Origin: Pseudomonas sp. K2I15
Lineage (GTDB): Bacteria > Pseudomonadota > Gammaproteobacteria > Pseudomonadales > Pseudomonadaceae
DNA length: 64,000 bases
NCBI RefSeq assembly: GCF_002204795.1
Contig: NZ_NIXO01000001.1
Span: forward strand, 1 to 64,000
Direction of reading: 5' to 3'
The position numbers and the translations under genes are program-made. Below the pieces are notes generated by a model. It had not been told where the DNA came from. It worked only from the letters and a program-made list of their open reading frames with translations, and did no database searches. This document shows positions 36,257 through 46,632 of this stretch, piece after piece (positions within the stretch are counted from its first letter, which is position 1; each line of letters begins with the position of its first letter).

Positions 36257-36269
36257 GTCGGGCCTCTCA

Positions 36270-37238
36270 TCAGGTTGCAGGCAGCAGCCCCGCCGCCATG
36301 GCCAGCTGCCAAAGGCCACGCTCGGTAGCCTCCTGCGCCAGGGTCACATGGGGGAAGCCACAGAGTTGGAGTGCACGCTGGTAGCGGGTGCAGAGTTGGG
36401 TTGCGCCCACCAGAACGATGTCGCGCTGCTGGCTGGCCTTGCGCGCGCGCAGGCCGATAAGTTCGTGGCCGATCAACAGCCCGGACAGGTAGTCCGGTTG
36501 CTCGTCAGGCGCCAGCTCGCCGGTCAATCCCAGGGAGCGCGCGCTGAACACGTTCGACAACAGGCCCGTCTGGCCGTCTGCCGACAGCGCCACGTGCACG
36601 CCGCGATCAAAAGCGGCCGCCTGGAACTGTTCGGAAGGGCGTTGAGTGCGACCCAAGATGCTGTGTTGGCTGAGCACGGCGAACAGCTCGCCGGTCATGA
36701 AAGTGTCGAAGTGGGTGATGCAGCCTTCCACCACCTCGACCCACTTGGAATGGCTGCCCGGCAGGCCGATCAATACGTCGCGCCCGGTATCGGCGGACAA
36801 GCTTTGCAACACGCCGAGCACCTGGGTTTCTTCACCACGCATCACATTGGGCAACGCGCTACGTTGAATCACGCCGGGAACGATATGCACCGCTGCGCCC
36901 CGCAGGCTACGCACAACATGCAGCGCCTGGCCGAGGGTGGAAACATCCGCCGGGGTGTCGCGATACGCCGCTTCGCTCCAGCCCTGGGCGCTACCGACCA
37001 TGCCGCAGGCGATGACGGGAAGGTCGGGCTGGGCATCGAGCCAGTCACCGCATGCGGCATCGAATGCCAACTCGAAACCATTGCTGCACTGAACACCGGC
37101 AATCTCCCGGGGTTCGGTGGGCAAGTGCATGATCCCCGACGCCAGGGCGCGTCGTTCGATCACGACGCCTGCCGGGCCGAGCTTATAAGCACGAAGGGAA
37201 CTGGTTCCCCAATCGAGCGCGATCAATTGCGCCTGCAT
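36270..37238 (-). CDS. dgoK: 2-dehydro-3-deoxygalactonokinase
   Basis: A 322-aa ASKHA-fold kinase phosphorylating 2-keto-3-deoxygalactonate. The N-terminal phosphate loop ALDWGTSSLRAY and the middle segment GLPGSHSKWVEV (catalytic/ATP region) fit DgoK. ATG 37238 has AGGTGAAG upstream. First gene of dgoK-dgoA-dgoD-transporter. No DgoR-type GntR regulator is adjacent; the 102 bp upstream contain a short A/T-rich dyad (TATATAAATATC...CATATATAGGG) that could be an operator. Confidence 0.9.
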   Translation of the reverse strand: MQAQLIALDWGTSSLRAYKLGPAGVVIERRALASGIMHLPTEPREIAGVQCSNGFELAFDAACGDWLDAQPDLPVIACGMVGSAQGWSEAAYRDTPADVSTLGQALHVVRSLRGAAVHIVPGVIQRSALPNVMRGEETQVLGVLQSLSADTGRDVLIGLPGSHSKWVEVVEGCITHFDTFMTGELFAVLSQHSILGRTQRPSEQFQAAAFDRGVHVALSADGQTGLLSNVFSARSLGLTGELAPDEQPDYLSGLLIGHELIGLRARKASQQRDIVLVGATQLCTRYQRALQLCGFPHVTLAQEATERGLWQLAMAAGLLPAT

Positions 37239-37340
37239 CGCTTCACCTGAGTGTTCTGAGCGGATGAGGCGAATATAAACCCAAGACCGGTAAAGTCTCA
37301 ATATATAAATATCAGTCCCATATATAGGGAATATATGGAC

Positions 37341-37667
37341 CTAGAATCTCGACAGGTCCAGCGTGCGCATTGCCCCCATCCAAATCGCATGTTCGGTGTG
37401 GTCCTTGAGGTCATCGCCGGTTGTAGGGTGCAGGAACACCACCAGGCCGCTGCGGTTGAGCGCCAGCCACGGCAGCACGACGCCGATGTATTCAGGGTCG
37501 AACGCCAACTGGCAGCTCCAGTCCGGGTGAGGGCCTACCGGGCGCTCATGCACGCGGCCCATGCGCAGCGGGAACATTTGCGCGGCGTCTTCGCAGAGTT
37601 TGCGCGCCTGGTCGATGGTGCTGGCGTCGAAGTAGATATGGGCGTGGTAGCCCTTGATACGTTGCAT
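37341..37667 (-). CDS. DOPA 4,5-dioxygenase family protein
   Basis: A 108-aa protein with the family's histidine clusters: GYHAHIYF, GRVHERPVGPHPDWSC, FLHPTTGD and DHTEHAIWMG. Plant and bacterial relatives open catechol rings, but most bacterial members are uncharacterised. ATG 37667 has GGAGCC upstream. Its stop lies only 102 bp ahead of dgoK on the same strand, but nothing ties it to galactonate. Confidence 0.82.
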   Translation of the reverse strand: MQRIKGYHAHIYFDASTIDQARKLCEDAAQMFPLRMGRVHERPVGPHPDWSCQLAFDPEYIGVVLPWLALNRSGLVVFLHPTTGDDLKDHTEHAIWMGAMRTLDLSRF

Positions 37668-37698
37668 GACAGGCTCCGGGCTCAATGATCGGCAAATC

Positions 37699-38649
37699 CT
37701 AGACCGCAATGGACGGCAGGGCCAGACCGGTCAGCGATTGTGCGCTGCTGGCCTGCTCAGCCATCAACCAGTCGACGAAACGTTCGATCAACTGGCTGCG
37801 GCGTTTGCGCTGGGGCAGCACCACGTAATAGCCGAAGCGCGAGATCACCGTGTCGCCAATCGGCCGACACAGCCACTTTTGCTCCAGCAAGTTATCCACA
37901 AGGTGGCGCCAGCCGATGGCCACGCCCTGGCCGGCGATCGCCGCCTGGATCAACAGCGTGTAGTTGTCGAAACGCAGTTGGCCGGGTGTGGGTGCGGCGG
38001 TGATGCCCAGCTCGCGGAACACGCCGGCCCAGTCGAACCACTGGTTGTTGTTTTGCTGGCGCAGGTGCAGCAAGGGGAATTCCAGCAAGCTCTGCACCGA
38101 CAACGGCGCGGCGCGGTCCTGAAGTAGCTGCGGGCTGCACACCGGGAACACTTCCTCGTTGAACAGCCACAAACTGTCGCCCTGTTTGAAGCGGCCGTCA
38201 CCGAACAGCACCGCCACATCGATATCGCTGCGCAACGTGGCGTGATTGCGTTCGCTGGTAACCAGGCTCACATCCACCTGCGGGTTGGCTTCATGGAAAC
38301 GATGCAGGCGTGGCATCAGCCAATAAGCGGCGAAGGCAAAGTCCGTCGCCACCTGTAGGACTTCGTGCTGGTCCTGCTCGGCAATGGCGCTCAAGCCCTG
38401 GTTGATGCTCTGCAAACCGGCCTGCACCTGCTCGAACAACAGGGCGCCCGCGTCGGTCAGTTCGATGCCACGGTAAATGCGATCAAACAGGCGCACCTTC
38501 AGCTGTTCCTCAAGGCGCTTGATCTGCTGGCTGATGGCCGGCTGGGTGGTGCCCAGTTCCATCGCAGCCGCCGTAAAGCTGCGTTGGCGCGCTGCGGCTT
38601 CAAAAGCGCGCAGCAGATCAAGTGACAGGTTACCGAGGGATTCATACAT
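37699..38649 (-). CDS. LysR-type regulator of choline-sulfate use
   Basis: A 316-aa LysR protein with the helix-turn-helix at residues 10-68 (SFTAAAMELGTTQPAISQQI) and a ligand-binding domain. It is divergent from betC with a 103-bp gap, as in other pseudomonads where a LysR gene partners betC. It therefore probably activates betC in response to choline sulfate or choline (inference). Confidence 0.85.
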   Translation of the reverse strand: MYESLGNLSLDLLRAFEAAARQRSFTAAAMELGTTQPAISQQIKRLEEQLKVRLFDRIYRGIELTDAGALLFEQVQAGLQSINQGLSAIAEQDQHEVLQVATDFAFAAYWLMPRLHRFHEANPQVDVSLVTSERNHATLRSDIDVAVLFGDGRFKQGDSLWLFNEEVFPVCSPQLLQDRAAPLSVQSLLEFPLLHLRQQNNNQWFDWAGVFRELGITAAPTPGQLRFDNYTLLIQAAIAGQGVAIGWRHLVDNLLEQKWLCRPIGDTVISRFGYYVVLPQRKRRSQLIERFVDWLMAEQASSAQSLTGLALPSIAV

Positions 38650-38752
38650 AAGCTGTGCTTATCCTAGACATTGCTTCTCATGGGCTTTACCACGATTTCC
38701 ATGGCCTGCATGCTCATTCGCATAAACGTTGACTATGGAATGCCGCGAAACC

Positions 38753-40267
38753 ATGAAGCGCAAGAACATTCTTTTTATCATGGCCGATCAAATGGCCGCG
38801 CCGATGCTTCCGTTCTACGGTCCTTCGCCTATCAAACTGCCGAACTTGAGCCGCCTCGCCGCTGAGGGCGTGGTGTTCGACGCCGCTTACTGCAACAGCC
38901 CGCTGTGTGCACCATCGCGCTTTACCCTGGTGAGTGGCCAGTTGCCGAGCAAGATTGGCGCCTACGACAACGCAGCCGATTTCCCCGCCGATGTGCCGAC
39001 CTATGCCCACTACCTGCGTCGCCTCGGCTACCGCACGGCGCTGTCGGGCAAGATGCACTTTTGCGGCCCCGACCAGCTCCACGGTTATGAAGAACGCCTG
39101 ACCAGTGATATCTACCCGGCCGACTATGGCTGGGCGGTGAATTGGGATGAGCCGGACGTGCGCCCCACCTGGTACCACAACATGGCGTCGGTGCTGCAAG
39201 CCGGCCCGTGCGTGCGCACCAACCAGCTGGATTTCGACGAAGAGGTGGTGTTCAAGGCCCAGCAGTACCTGTTCGACCATATCCGCGAGGACGGCGACCA
39301 GCCGTTCTGCCTGACCGTGTCGATGACTCACCCACACGACCCGTACACCATTCCCAAGCCGTTCTGGGACCTGTACGACGACAACGACATCCCGTTGCCT
39401 ACAACCCCACCACAGGCCGAGCTGGACCCTCACTCCCAACGGCTGCTCAAGGTCTATGACCTGTGGGACAAGCCGCTGCCGGTGAACAAGATCCGCGATG
39501 CGCGCCGCGCCTACTTCGGCGCGTGCAGCTACATCGACAGCAACGTCGGCAAACTGCTGCAAACCCTGGAAGACACGGGCCTGGCCGACGACACCATCAT
39601 CATCTTCTCCGGCGACCACGGCGACATGCTCGGCGAACGCGGGCTCTGGTACAAAATGCACTGGTTTGAAATGGCCGCCCGGGTGCCGCTGCTGATCAGC
39701 GCGCCGGGGCAGTTTGCGGCGGGCCGCGTAAACGCCGCCGTGTCCACCGCCGACCTGCTGCCAACCCTGGTAGAACTGGCCGGTGGCGAACTCGACCCCA
39801 AGCTGCCGCTGGATGGCCGCTCGCTGGTCTCGCACTTGCAAGGGCAGGGCGGGCATGACGAAGTGTTCGGCGAATACATGGCCGAGGGCACCATCAGCCC
39901 GCTGATGATGATTCGCCGTGGCGCTTACAAATTCATCTACAGCGAGGACGATCCTTGCCTACTGTTCGATGTGCACAACGACCCGCACGAGCGGGAAGAA
40001 CTCAGCCAGTCACCGGAACACCGGCCACTGTTCGAGGCGTTTTTGAGTGAGGCGCGGGCCAAATGGGACATCCCGGCGATCCACCAGCAGGTGCTCGCCA
40101 GCCAACGCCGTCGCCGCCTGGTGTTTGAGGCGCTGACCCAAGGCAAGCTGAAGAGCTGGGACCACCAGCCACTGGTAGACGCCAGTCAGCAATACATGCG
40201 CAACCATATCGACCTCGACGATCTGGAGCGCAAGGCACGTTTTCCACAACCCTGCCAAAACCAATAA
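38753..40267 (+). CDS. betC: choline-sulfatase
   Basis: A 504-aa type I sulfatase hydrolysing choline-O-sulfate to choline and sulfate. The formylglycine cysteine is Cys52 in LCAPSRFTL. The metal ligands are in FIMADQ (Asp11) and FSGDHGDM, and MTHPHDPY carries catalytic histidines. ATG 38753 gives the family start MKRKNILFIMADQ. Followed 16 bp later by a choline-binding protein gene. Confidence 0.93.
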   Translation: MKRKNILFIMADQMAAPMLPFYGPSPIKLPNLSRLAAEGVVFDAAYCNSPLCAPSRFTLVSGQLPSKIGAYDNAADFPADVPTYAHYLRRLGYRTALSGKMHFCGPDQLHGYEERLTSDIYPADYGWAVNWDEPDVRPTWYHNMASVLQAGPCVRTNQLDFDEEVVFKAQQYLFDHIREDGDQPFCLTVSMTHPHDPYTIPKPFWDLYDDNDIPLPTTPPQAELDPHSQRLLKVYDLWDKPLPVNKIRDARRAYFGACSYIDSNVGKLLQTLEDTGLADDTIIIFSGDHGDMLGERGLWYKMHWFEMAARVPLLISAPGQFAAGRVNAAVSTADLLPTLVELAGGELDPKLPLDGRSLVSHLQGQGGHDEVFGEYMAEGTISPLMMIRRGAYKFIYSEDDPCLLFDVHNDPHEREELSQSPEHRPLFEAFLSEARAKWDIPAIHQQVLASQRRRRLVFEALTQGKLKSWDHQPLVDASQQYMRNHIDLDDLERKARFPQPCQNQ

Positions 40268-40283
40268 AACTGAGGGGAAGGCC

Positions 40284-41204
40284 ATGCAAAAGTTATCCAC
40301 CGTGTTGAGCGTTGCGCTGCTGGCATTGAGCAGTGCCGGCGCCTACGCGGACTCAAGCTGCGACACCGTGAAGATGGCCGATCCGGGCTGGAGCGATATC
40401 GCCGCCACCAATGCCATCACCGGTTTTTTGTTGAACGGCATGGGCTACAAGGCCAAGGTCGACACCCTCGCGGTGCCGATCACCTTTGGCGGGCTCAAGG
40501 ACGGCCAGGTGGATGTGTTCCTGGGTAACTGGATGCCGGCGCAGCAGGGCTTCTACGACAAGTTCGTGGCCAATGGCGATGTGGTGCAACTGGCGAAGAA
40601 CCTCGACGGCACCGAGTTCACCCTCGCCGTGCCGGACTATGTGTGGGACGCCGGGGTGCATGATTTTGCCGACCTGAACAAGTTTGCCGACAAGTTCGAC
40701 AAGAAGATCTACGGCATCGGTTCGGGTGCGCCGGCGAACATCTCGTTGCAGGAAATCATCAAGAAGAACGACTTTGACCTGGGCCAGTGGAAGCTGGTCG
40801 AGTCCAGCGAACAGGCAATGCTGGCCGAAGTGTCGCGGGCGGTGAAGAAGCAGAAGTTCGTGACCTTCCTCGGTTGGACGCCGCACCCGATGAACGTGCA
40901 ATTGAAGATGCATTACCTCAAGGGTGGGGAGAAGTACTTCGGTGACACGGGCAGTGTGTATACGTTGACCCGCAAGGGCTATGCGCAGGCGTGCCCGAAT
41001 GTGGGAAAATTGCTGACCAACTTGAGTTTCACCCAGCAGATGGAGAACGCCATCATGGCTGAGGTGGTGAACAAGAAGGTCAGTAATGCCGAGGCGGCAA
41101 AGGCGTGGATCAAGGCGAATCCGGCGGTGCTGGATAAGTGGCTGGACGGGGTTAAAACCGTGGACGGCCAGGATGCGCTGGCCGCAGTAAAAGCCAAACT
41201 CTAA
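40284..41204 (+). CDS. choX: choline ABC transporter substrate-binding protein
   Basis: A 306-aa periplasmic binding protein with signal peptide (STVLSVALLALSSAGAYA) and an OpuAC-type fold. Aromatic residues for cation-pi binding are seen in DPGWSDIA, GNWMPAQQ and LGWTPHPMNV. Directly after betC. The partner permease and ATPase genes (ChoW, ChoV) are not in the window, so it must share a transporter encoded elsewhere. Confidence 0.9.
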   Translation: MQKLSTVLSVALLALSSAGAYADSSCDTVKMADPGWSDIAATNAITGFLLNGMGYKAKVDTLAVPITFGGLKDGQVDVFLGNWMPAQQGFYDKFVANGDVVQLAKNLDGTEFTLAVPDYVWDAGVHDFADLNKFADKFDKKIYGIGSGAPANISLQEIIKKNDFDLGQWKLVESSEQAMLAEVSRAVKKQKFVTFLGWTPHPMNVQLKMHYLKGGEKYFGDTGSVYTLTRKGYAQACPNVGKLLTNLSFTQQMENAIMAEVVNKKVSNAEAAKAWIKANPAVLDKWLDGVKTVDGQDALAAVKAKL

Positions 41205-41213
41205 CGCACCGAT

Positions 41214-41263
41214 CATTCCCACGCTCTGCGTGGGAATGCATCCTGTGACGCTCCGCGTCACGA
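41214..41263. repeat. short dyad repeat, REP-like
   Basis: CATTCCCACGC-TCT-GCGTGGGAATG and then GTGACGC-TCC-GCGTCAC form two consecutive tight hairpins. It separates choX from the SulP gene and could act as a terminator or barrier. Confidence 0.8.
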
Positions 41264-41307
41264 TTGCGCCTGATACCCTGATTCAAACCTCTCAATCCGA
41301 GCCCTCA

Positions 41308-42876
41308 ATGCCCTGGCCCAACCGCCATACACTCTTCCCCTTCCTCAGCTGGCTACCGCGCCAAACCCGCGCCAGCGTCGGGCGGGACGCGATTGTCGGC
41401 CTAAGCGGCGCAGTCCTGGCGTTACCGCAATCCATTGCCTACGCGCTGATCGCCGGTCTCCCACCGGAGTACGGCCTGTACGCCGCGATCATCCCGGTGC
41501 TGATCGCCTGCCTCTGGGGCTCATCCTGGCACCTGATCTGCGGCCCCACGGCGGCGATTTCCATCGTGCTGTACGCCAGCGTCAGCCCGCTGGCGGTGCC
41601 CGGCTCCCAGGACTACATCACGCTCATCCTGTTGCTGACGTTCCTGGCCGGCGTCTTCCAGTGGCTATTGGGCATGCTGCGCTTCGGCGCCCTGGTGAAC
41701 TTCGTCTCGCACTCAGTGGTACTCGGCTTCACCCTTGGCGCTGCGGTGGTGATTGCCCTGGGCCAGTTGCCCAACCTGCTGGGGCTGGACCTGCCCAGCC
41801 AGGCCACGGCGATCAACAGCCTGCTGGCGCTGATCAACCATGCAGGGGAATGGAATCATCCTTCACTGCTGCTTGGGCTCGGAACCTTGTTGGTGGGTGT
41901 GCTGCTCAAACTCTGGGTGCCGCGCTGGCCAACGCTGTTGATCGCGCTGGCCTTGGGCAGCCTAATCCCGTGGCTGTGGCCGGCGATGTTCGGGCAAGTG
42001 GCACGGGTCAGTTCGTTTGTCGGCAAGCTGCCGCCATTCAGCCCGCTGCCGATGGACCTGGATATGGTCTTGCGCCTGTTACCGAGTGCGGTGGCGGTGG
42101 GCATGCTGGGGCTGGTGACCAGCCTGTCGATTGCGCGCTCACTGTCGGCCCGCTCCCAGCAATTGCTCAATGCGAATCAGGAAGTGCGTGCGCAGGGTTT
42201 ATCCAACATCGTTGGCGGATTTTTCTCCGGGTACTTGTCGGCAGGCTCCTTCACCCGTTCCGGCCTGAGCTATGAGGCGGGCGCTTGTTCGCCGCTGGCC
42301 GGGGTGTTTTCCGCGCTGTGGGTGGCGCTGTTTGCGTTGTTCGGCGCGGCGCTGATCGCGCATATCCCTATTCCGAGCATGGCCGCAAGCATCCTGCTGA
42401 TTTGCTGGGGGTTGGTGGACCATCGCGGTATTCAGGCGCTGTTCCGGGTCAGCCGCGCGGAGTTCGTGGTGATGAGCCTGACCTGCATCGCCACGCTGTT
42501 GCTGGAATTGCAGACGGCGATTTACGCCGGGGTGCTGGCGTCGCTGTTTTTCTACCTCAAGCGCACCTCGCAGCCGCGAGTCCAGCAATGGCGTGACGGT
42601 GAGGAAGATGTGCTGCGAGTCGGTGGGTCGATCTTTTTCGGCGCCAGCCATTACCTGCAAGTGCGGCTGCAAAGCCTGCACGGCCAGCGGGTGGTGATCG
42701 AGGCGCAGCAGATCAACTTTATCGACTATTCCGGGGTGGAGATGCTGCACCAGGAAGCGCGCCGATTGAATGGACTGGGGCGAAGCCTGGCGTTGCGCAA
42801 AGCCCGGCCACAGGTGGTGGAGGAGCTGAAGAAGCTGGAAGGGGCCGACAAGTGCCCTATCCATTTCGAAGACTGA
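41308..42876 (+). CDS. SulP family transporter with STAS domain
   Basis: A 522-aa inner-membrane anion transporter with about 12-14 hydrophobic segments (residues 25-410) and a C-terminal STAS domain (about 430-515). SulP signature parts are ALPQSIAYALIAGLPPEYGL and GPTAAISIVLYAS. ATG 41308 avoids the upstream hairpin repeat. Position after betC-choX suggests handling of sulfate released from choline sulfate (inference). It is distinct from the SulP at 139-1686, which pairs with a carbonic anhydrase. Confidence 0.87.
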   Translation: MPWPNRHTLFPFLSWLPRQTRASVGRDAIVGLSGAVLALPQSIAYALIAGLPPEYGLYAAIIPVLIACLWGSSWHLICGPTAAISIVLYASVSPLAVPGSQDYITLILLLTFLAGVFQWLLGMLRFGALVNFVSHSVVLGFTLGAAVVIALGQLPNLLGLDLPSQATAINSLLALINHAGEWNHPSLLLGLGTLLVGVLLKLWVPRWPTLLIALALGSLIPWLWPAMFGQVARVSSFVGKLPPFSPLPMDLDMVLRLLPSAVAVGMLGLVTSLSIARSLSARSQQLLNANQEVRAQGLSNIVGGFFSGYLSAGSFTRSGLSYEAGACSPLAGVFSALWVALFALFGAALIAHIPIPSMAASILLICWGLVDHRGIQALFRVSRAEFVVMSLTCIATLLLELQTAIYAGVLASLFFYLKRTSQPRVQQWRDGEEDVLRVGGSIFFGASHYLQVRLQSLHGQRVVIEAQQINFIDYSGVEMLHQEARRLNGLGRSLALRKARPQVVEELKKLEGADKCPIHFED

Positions 42877-42888
42877 ATGCGGTTGAAC

Positions 42889-42979
42889 ATGTGGGAGCGG
42901 GCTTGCTCGCGAATGCGGTGTATCAATCAATAAATATAGTGACTGGCACACCGCATTCGCGAGCAAGCCCGCTCCCACA
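42889..42979. repeat. REP hairpin (inverted pair)
   Basis: ATGTGGGAGCGGGCTTGCTC and its complement, between the convergent SulP and aroE genes. Confidence 0.92.
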
Positions 42980-42991
42980 ATTAAATTTGCA

Positions 42992-43809
42992 TCAAGCCAG
43001 TTGCCTACGCAGCTCAGCTAAAACCGGTGCCGAATCCGGCCGCACACCGCGCCACAGGAAGAACGCTTCCGCCGCCTGCTCCACCAGCATGCCCAAGCCA
43101 TCCATTGCGACCGCTGCGCCATGCTCACTGGCCCAACGGCAGAACGCAGTAGGCTCCTTGGCGTACATCATGTCGTAGCAAAAAGTCTTTCCGGGGTCGA
43201 TCAGGCTGCCCGCAATCGGCGGTACATCGCCTGACAGGCTGGCGGAAGTCGCGTTGATGATCAGGTCCACCGGCTCACGCAGCCAGTCGAAACCGCTGGC
43301 GGACACCGGGCCGAGGTCGTCGAACAGCCCGGCGAGCAATTCGGCTTTTTCCACGGTGCGGTTAGCGATGATCAGTGAAGCAGGTTGCTCTGCCAGCAAC
43401 GGCTCCAAGGCACCGCGCACAGCACCACCGGCGCCCAGCAGCAGGATGCGTTTACCTTGCAGGCTGAACCCGGCATTCACCGTCAAATCCCGCACCAGGC
43501 CGGCGCCGTCGGTGTTGTCTCCCAGCAGGCTGCCATCGGCGAGTTTGCTCAGGGTGTTCACCGCGCCAGCCCGCTGGGCGCGCTCGGTCAGGCTGTTGGC
43601 CAGGCGATAGGCGTCTTCCTTGAACGGCACGGTGACGTTGGCGCCACGGCCTTGCTGGAAAAACTCGCGGGCACAGCCGGTGAAATCCTCCAGCGGCGCG
43701 AGCAATGTGCTGTAGCCCAGTTGCTCACCGGTTTGTTCGGCGAACAGGCGGTGAATCATCGGCGATTTGCTGTGGCCGATAGGGTTGCCGAAGACGACAT
43801 AACGATCCA

Positions 43810-43810
<1 letters not shown>
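42992..43810 (-). CDS. aroE: shikimate 5-dehydrogenase
   Basis: A 272-aa NADPH enzyme of aromatic amino acid synthesis. Shikimate-binding NPIGHSKSP (residues 8-16), catalytic Lys in NVTVPFKED, Asp in DNTDGAG and nucleotide loop [10 protein letters not shown] are all present. It overlaps the hemF stop by one base, the conserved hemF-aroE order of pseudomonads. Confidence 0.96.
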
Positions 43811-44763
<953 letters not shown>

Positions 44764-44898
44764 CTACGCGAGGCCATTGGGCGTCGGCGGCAAATGGGCG
44801 CACAGGATACCACTGCACTCAGGTCTGCCGTAGTTGACGAAGGTCAAGCTTAGGAGTCCGATAGGGGGCTACGCGAAATTGACTTGAGGAGAGTGCAG

Positions 44899-45876
44899 AT
44901 GGCCAAACGTATCCAGTTCCGTGCCCATGGCGGCCCCGAAGTGCTTGAGTATGTGGACTACACCCCGGCAGACCCCGGCCCGCAACAGGTTCGCGTACAA
45001 AACAAGGCCATTGGCCTGAATTTCATCGACACCTATTTCCGCAGCGGCCTGTATGCGCCACCGGCCTTGCCGTCGGGCCTGGGCGCCGAAGGTGCGGGCG
45101 TTGTTGATGCGGTGGGCAGTGAAGTCACTCAATTCAAGGTCGGCGATCGTGTGGCCTACGGCAGTGGCCCGCTGGGCGCCTACAGCGAACTGCACGTGTT
45201 GCCGGCTGCCAACCTGGTGCACCTGCCGGACGACATCAGCTTCGAACAGGCCGCCGGCGCGATGCTCAAGGGCCTGACCGTGCAGTACCTTCTGCGCCAG
45301 ACCTATGAGCTGAAAGGCGGCGAAACGATTCTGTTCCACGCCGCCGCCGGTGGTGTGGGCTCGCTGGCTTGCCAATGGGCCAAGGCCTTGGGCGTGAAGC
45401 TGATCGGTACGGTCAGTTCGCCGGAAAAGGCGGCGCAGGCCAAATCCCTCGGCGCCTGGGAAACCATCGACTACAGCAAGGAAAACGTCGCACAGCGCGT
45501 GCTGGAACTGACTGACGGCAAGAAATGCCCGGTGGTGTACGACGGTGTGGGCAAGGACACCTGGCTCACTTCGCTGGACAGCGTTGCGCCACGCGGGCTG
45601 GTGGTGAGTTTTGGGAATGCTTCGGGTGCTGTGGACGGGGTCAACCTGGGGATTCTGGCGGCCAAGGGCTCGCTGTATGTCACCCGGCCAACCTTGGCGA
45701 CCTACGCCAACAACCCGGAAAACCTGCAGGCGATGGCGGATGATCTGTTTTCAATGATCATCAGCGGGAAGCTGCAGATTGATATTAATCAGCGGTTTTC
45801 GCTGGGGGATGCGGCGAAGGCGCAGACTGAGCTGTCGGCGCGGCGCACGACTGGGTCGACCATTCTGTTGCCGTAA
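44899..45876 (+). CDS. qor: NADPH:quinone reductase
   Basis: A 325-aa zinc-free medium-chain reductase. The start MAKRIQFRAHGGPEVLE and the cofactor loop HAAAGGVGSLACQWAK (near 150) are typical of Qor. GAGGAGAG precedes ATG 44899. Part of the conserved qor-hemF-aroE block. Confidence 0.93.
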   Translation: MAKRIQFRAHGGPEVLEYVDYTPADPGPQQVRVQNKAIGLNFIDTYFRSGLYAPPALPSGLGAEGAGVVDAVGSEVTQFKVGDRVAYGSGPLGAYSELHVLPAANLVHLPDDISFEQAAGAMLKGLTVQYLLRQTYELKGGETILFHAAAGGVGSLACQWAKALGVKLIGTVSSPEKAAQAKSLGAWETIDYSKENVAQRVLELTDGKKCPVVYDGVGKDTWLTSLDSVAPRGLVVSFGNASGAVDGVNLGILAAKGSLYVTRPTLATYANNPENLQAMADDLFSMIISGKLQIDINQRFSLGDAAKAQTELSARRTTGSTILLP

Positions 45877-45908
45877 GGCTTCAGATTCTTAGTGGCCCTG
45901 AGGGCCTC

Positions 45909-46003
45909 TTCGCGAGCAAGCCCGCTCCCACATTTGCCCGCATTCCAAAGGTGGAACTCGGTAAATGTGGGAGCGGCGGTGCGACGATTCGACTTGCTCG
46001 CGA
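45909..46003. repeat. REP pair, one arm with a 16-bp insert
   Basis: The left arm is the normal TTCGCGAGCAAGCCCGCTCC. In the right arm GTGGGAGCGG is separated from CTTGCTCGCGAA by a 16-bp block CGGTGCGACGATTCGA. The block itself contains the dyad TCG...CGA. Confidence 0.85.
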
Positions 46004-46020
46004 ATGCAGGCACCTCGGTC

Positions 46021-46578
46021 TCAGGAAGGCCGCACAACCTCACCCGTCGCCAAATCCCGAATCAGACTCGGGTTCTTGCGCCCCCCCAGATTCCCGCCCA
46101 ACACCCGATCCACCTGCCCACGGAAATACTGCTCCACGCGAATCCGCGTGCGCGCCGCCGGGCGGCCCTGTGGGTTGGCCGAGGTGGATATCAGTGGCCC
46201 AACCAGCGAACACAAATCCCGCACCTGCGGATGATCAGTCACCCGAAGCGCCACCGTGTCATGCACCCCGGTAATCCACTCAGGCAACAAATCCTGATGG
46301 GGCACCAGCCACGTATTGGGACCCGGCCAGGTGCTGGCCATGCGGTCTATCCACAGATCAGGGAAGTCTTCGAACAAAAAATCAAACTGGCGGATATTGT
46401 CGGCGACCAGGATCAGCCCTTTATCCACAGACCGGCCCTTGATCGCCAGCAACCGATCCACAGCTTCCTCGTTCCAAGGGTCACAGCCCAGGCCCCAGAC
46501 CGCCTCGGTTGGATAGGCAATCACCGCGCCTGCGCGAATTTCTCGTGCGGCTTCTCGCACACGCCACCTGTTGACCAT
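46021..46578 (-). CDS. tsaC: threonylcarbamoyl-AMP synthase
   Basis: A 185-aa YrdC-fold enzyme making threonylcarbamoyl-AMP for the t6A37 modification of ANN-decoding tRNAs. [12 protein letters not shown] near the start and [11 protein letters not shown] in the C-terminal part are the nucleotide and substrate sites. Next to dprA as in other gammaproteobacteria. Confidence 0.94.
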   Translation of the reverse strand: MVNRWRVREAAREIRAGAVIAYPTEAVWGLGCDPWNEEAVDRLLAIKGRSVDKGLILVADNIRQFDFLFEDFPDLWIDRMASTWPGPNTWLVPHQDLLPEWITGVHDTVALRVTDHPQVRDLCSLVGPLISTSANPQGRPAARTRIRVEQYFRGQVDRVLGGNLGGRKNPSLIRDLATGEVVRPS

Positions 46579-46632
46579 TGCTCACTCTCCGGACTAAAGC
46601 TCTGCGCAGTTTACCGATCTTCGTTACAAAAC

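Noticed and set aside
41230..41307. Earlier start for the second SulP gene
   Set aside because: The added codons come from a tight hairpin repeat and give no conserved residues.
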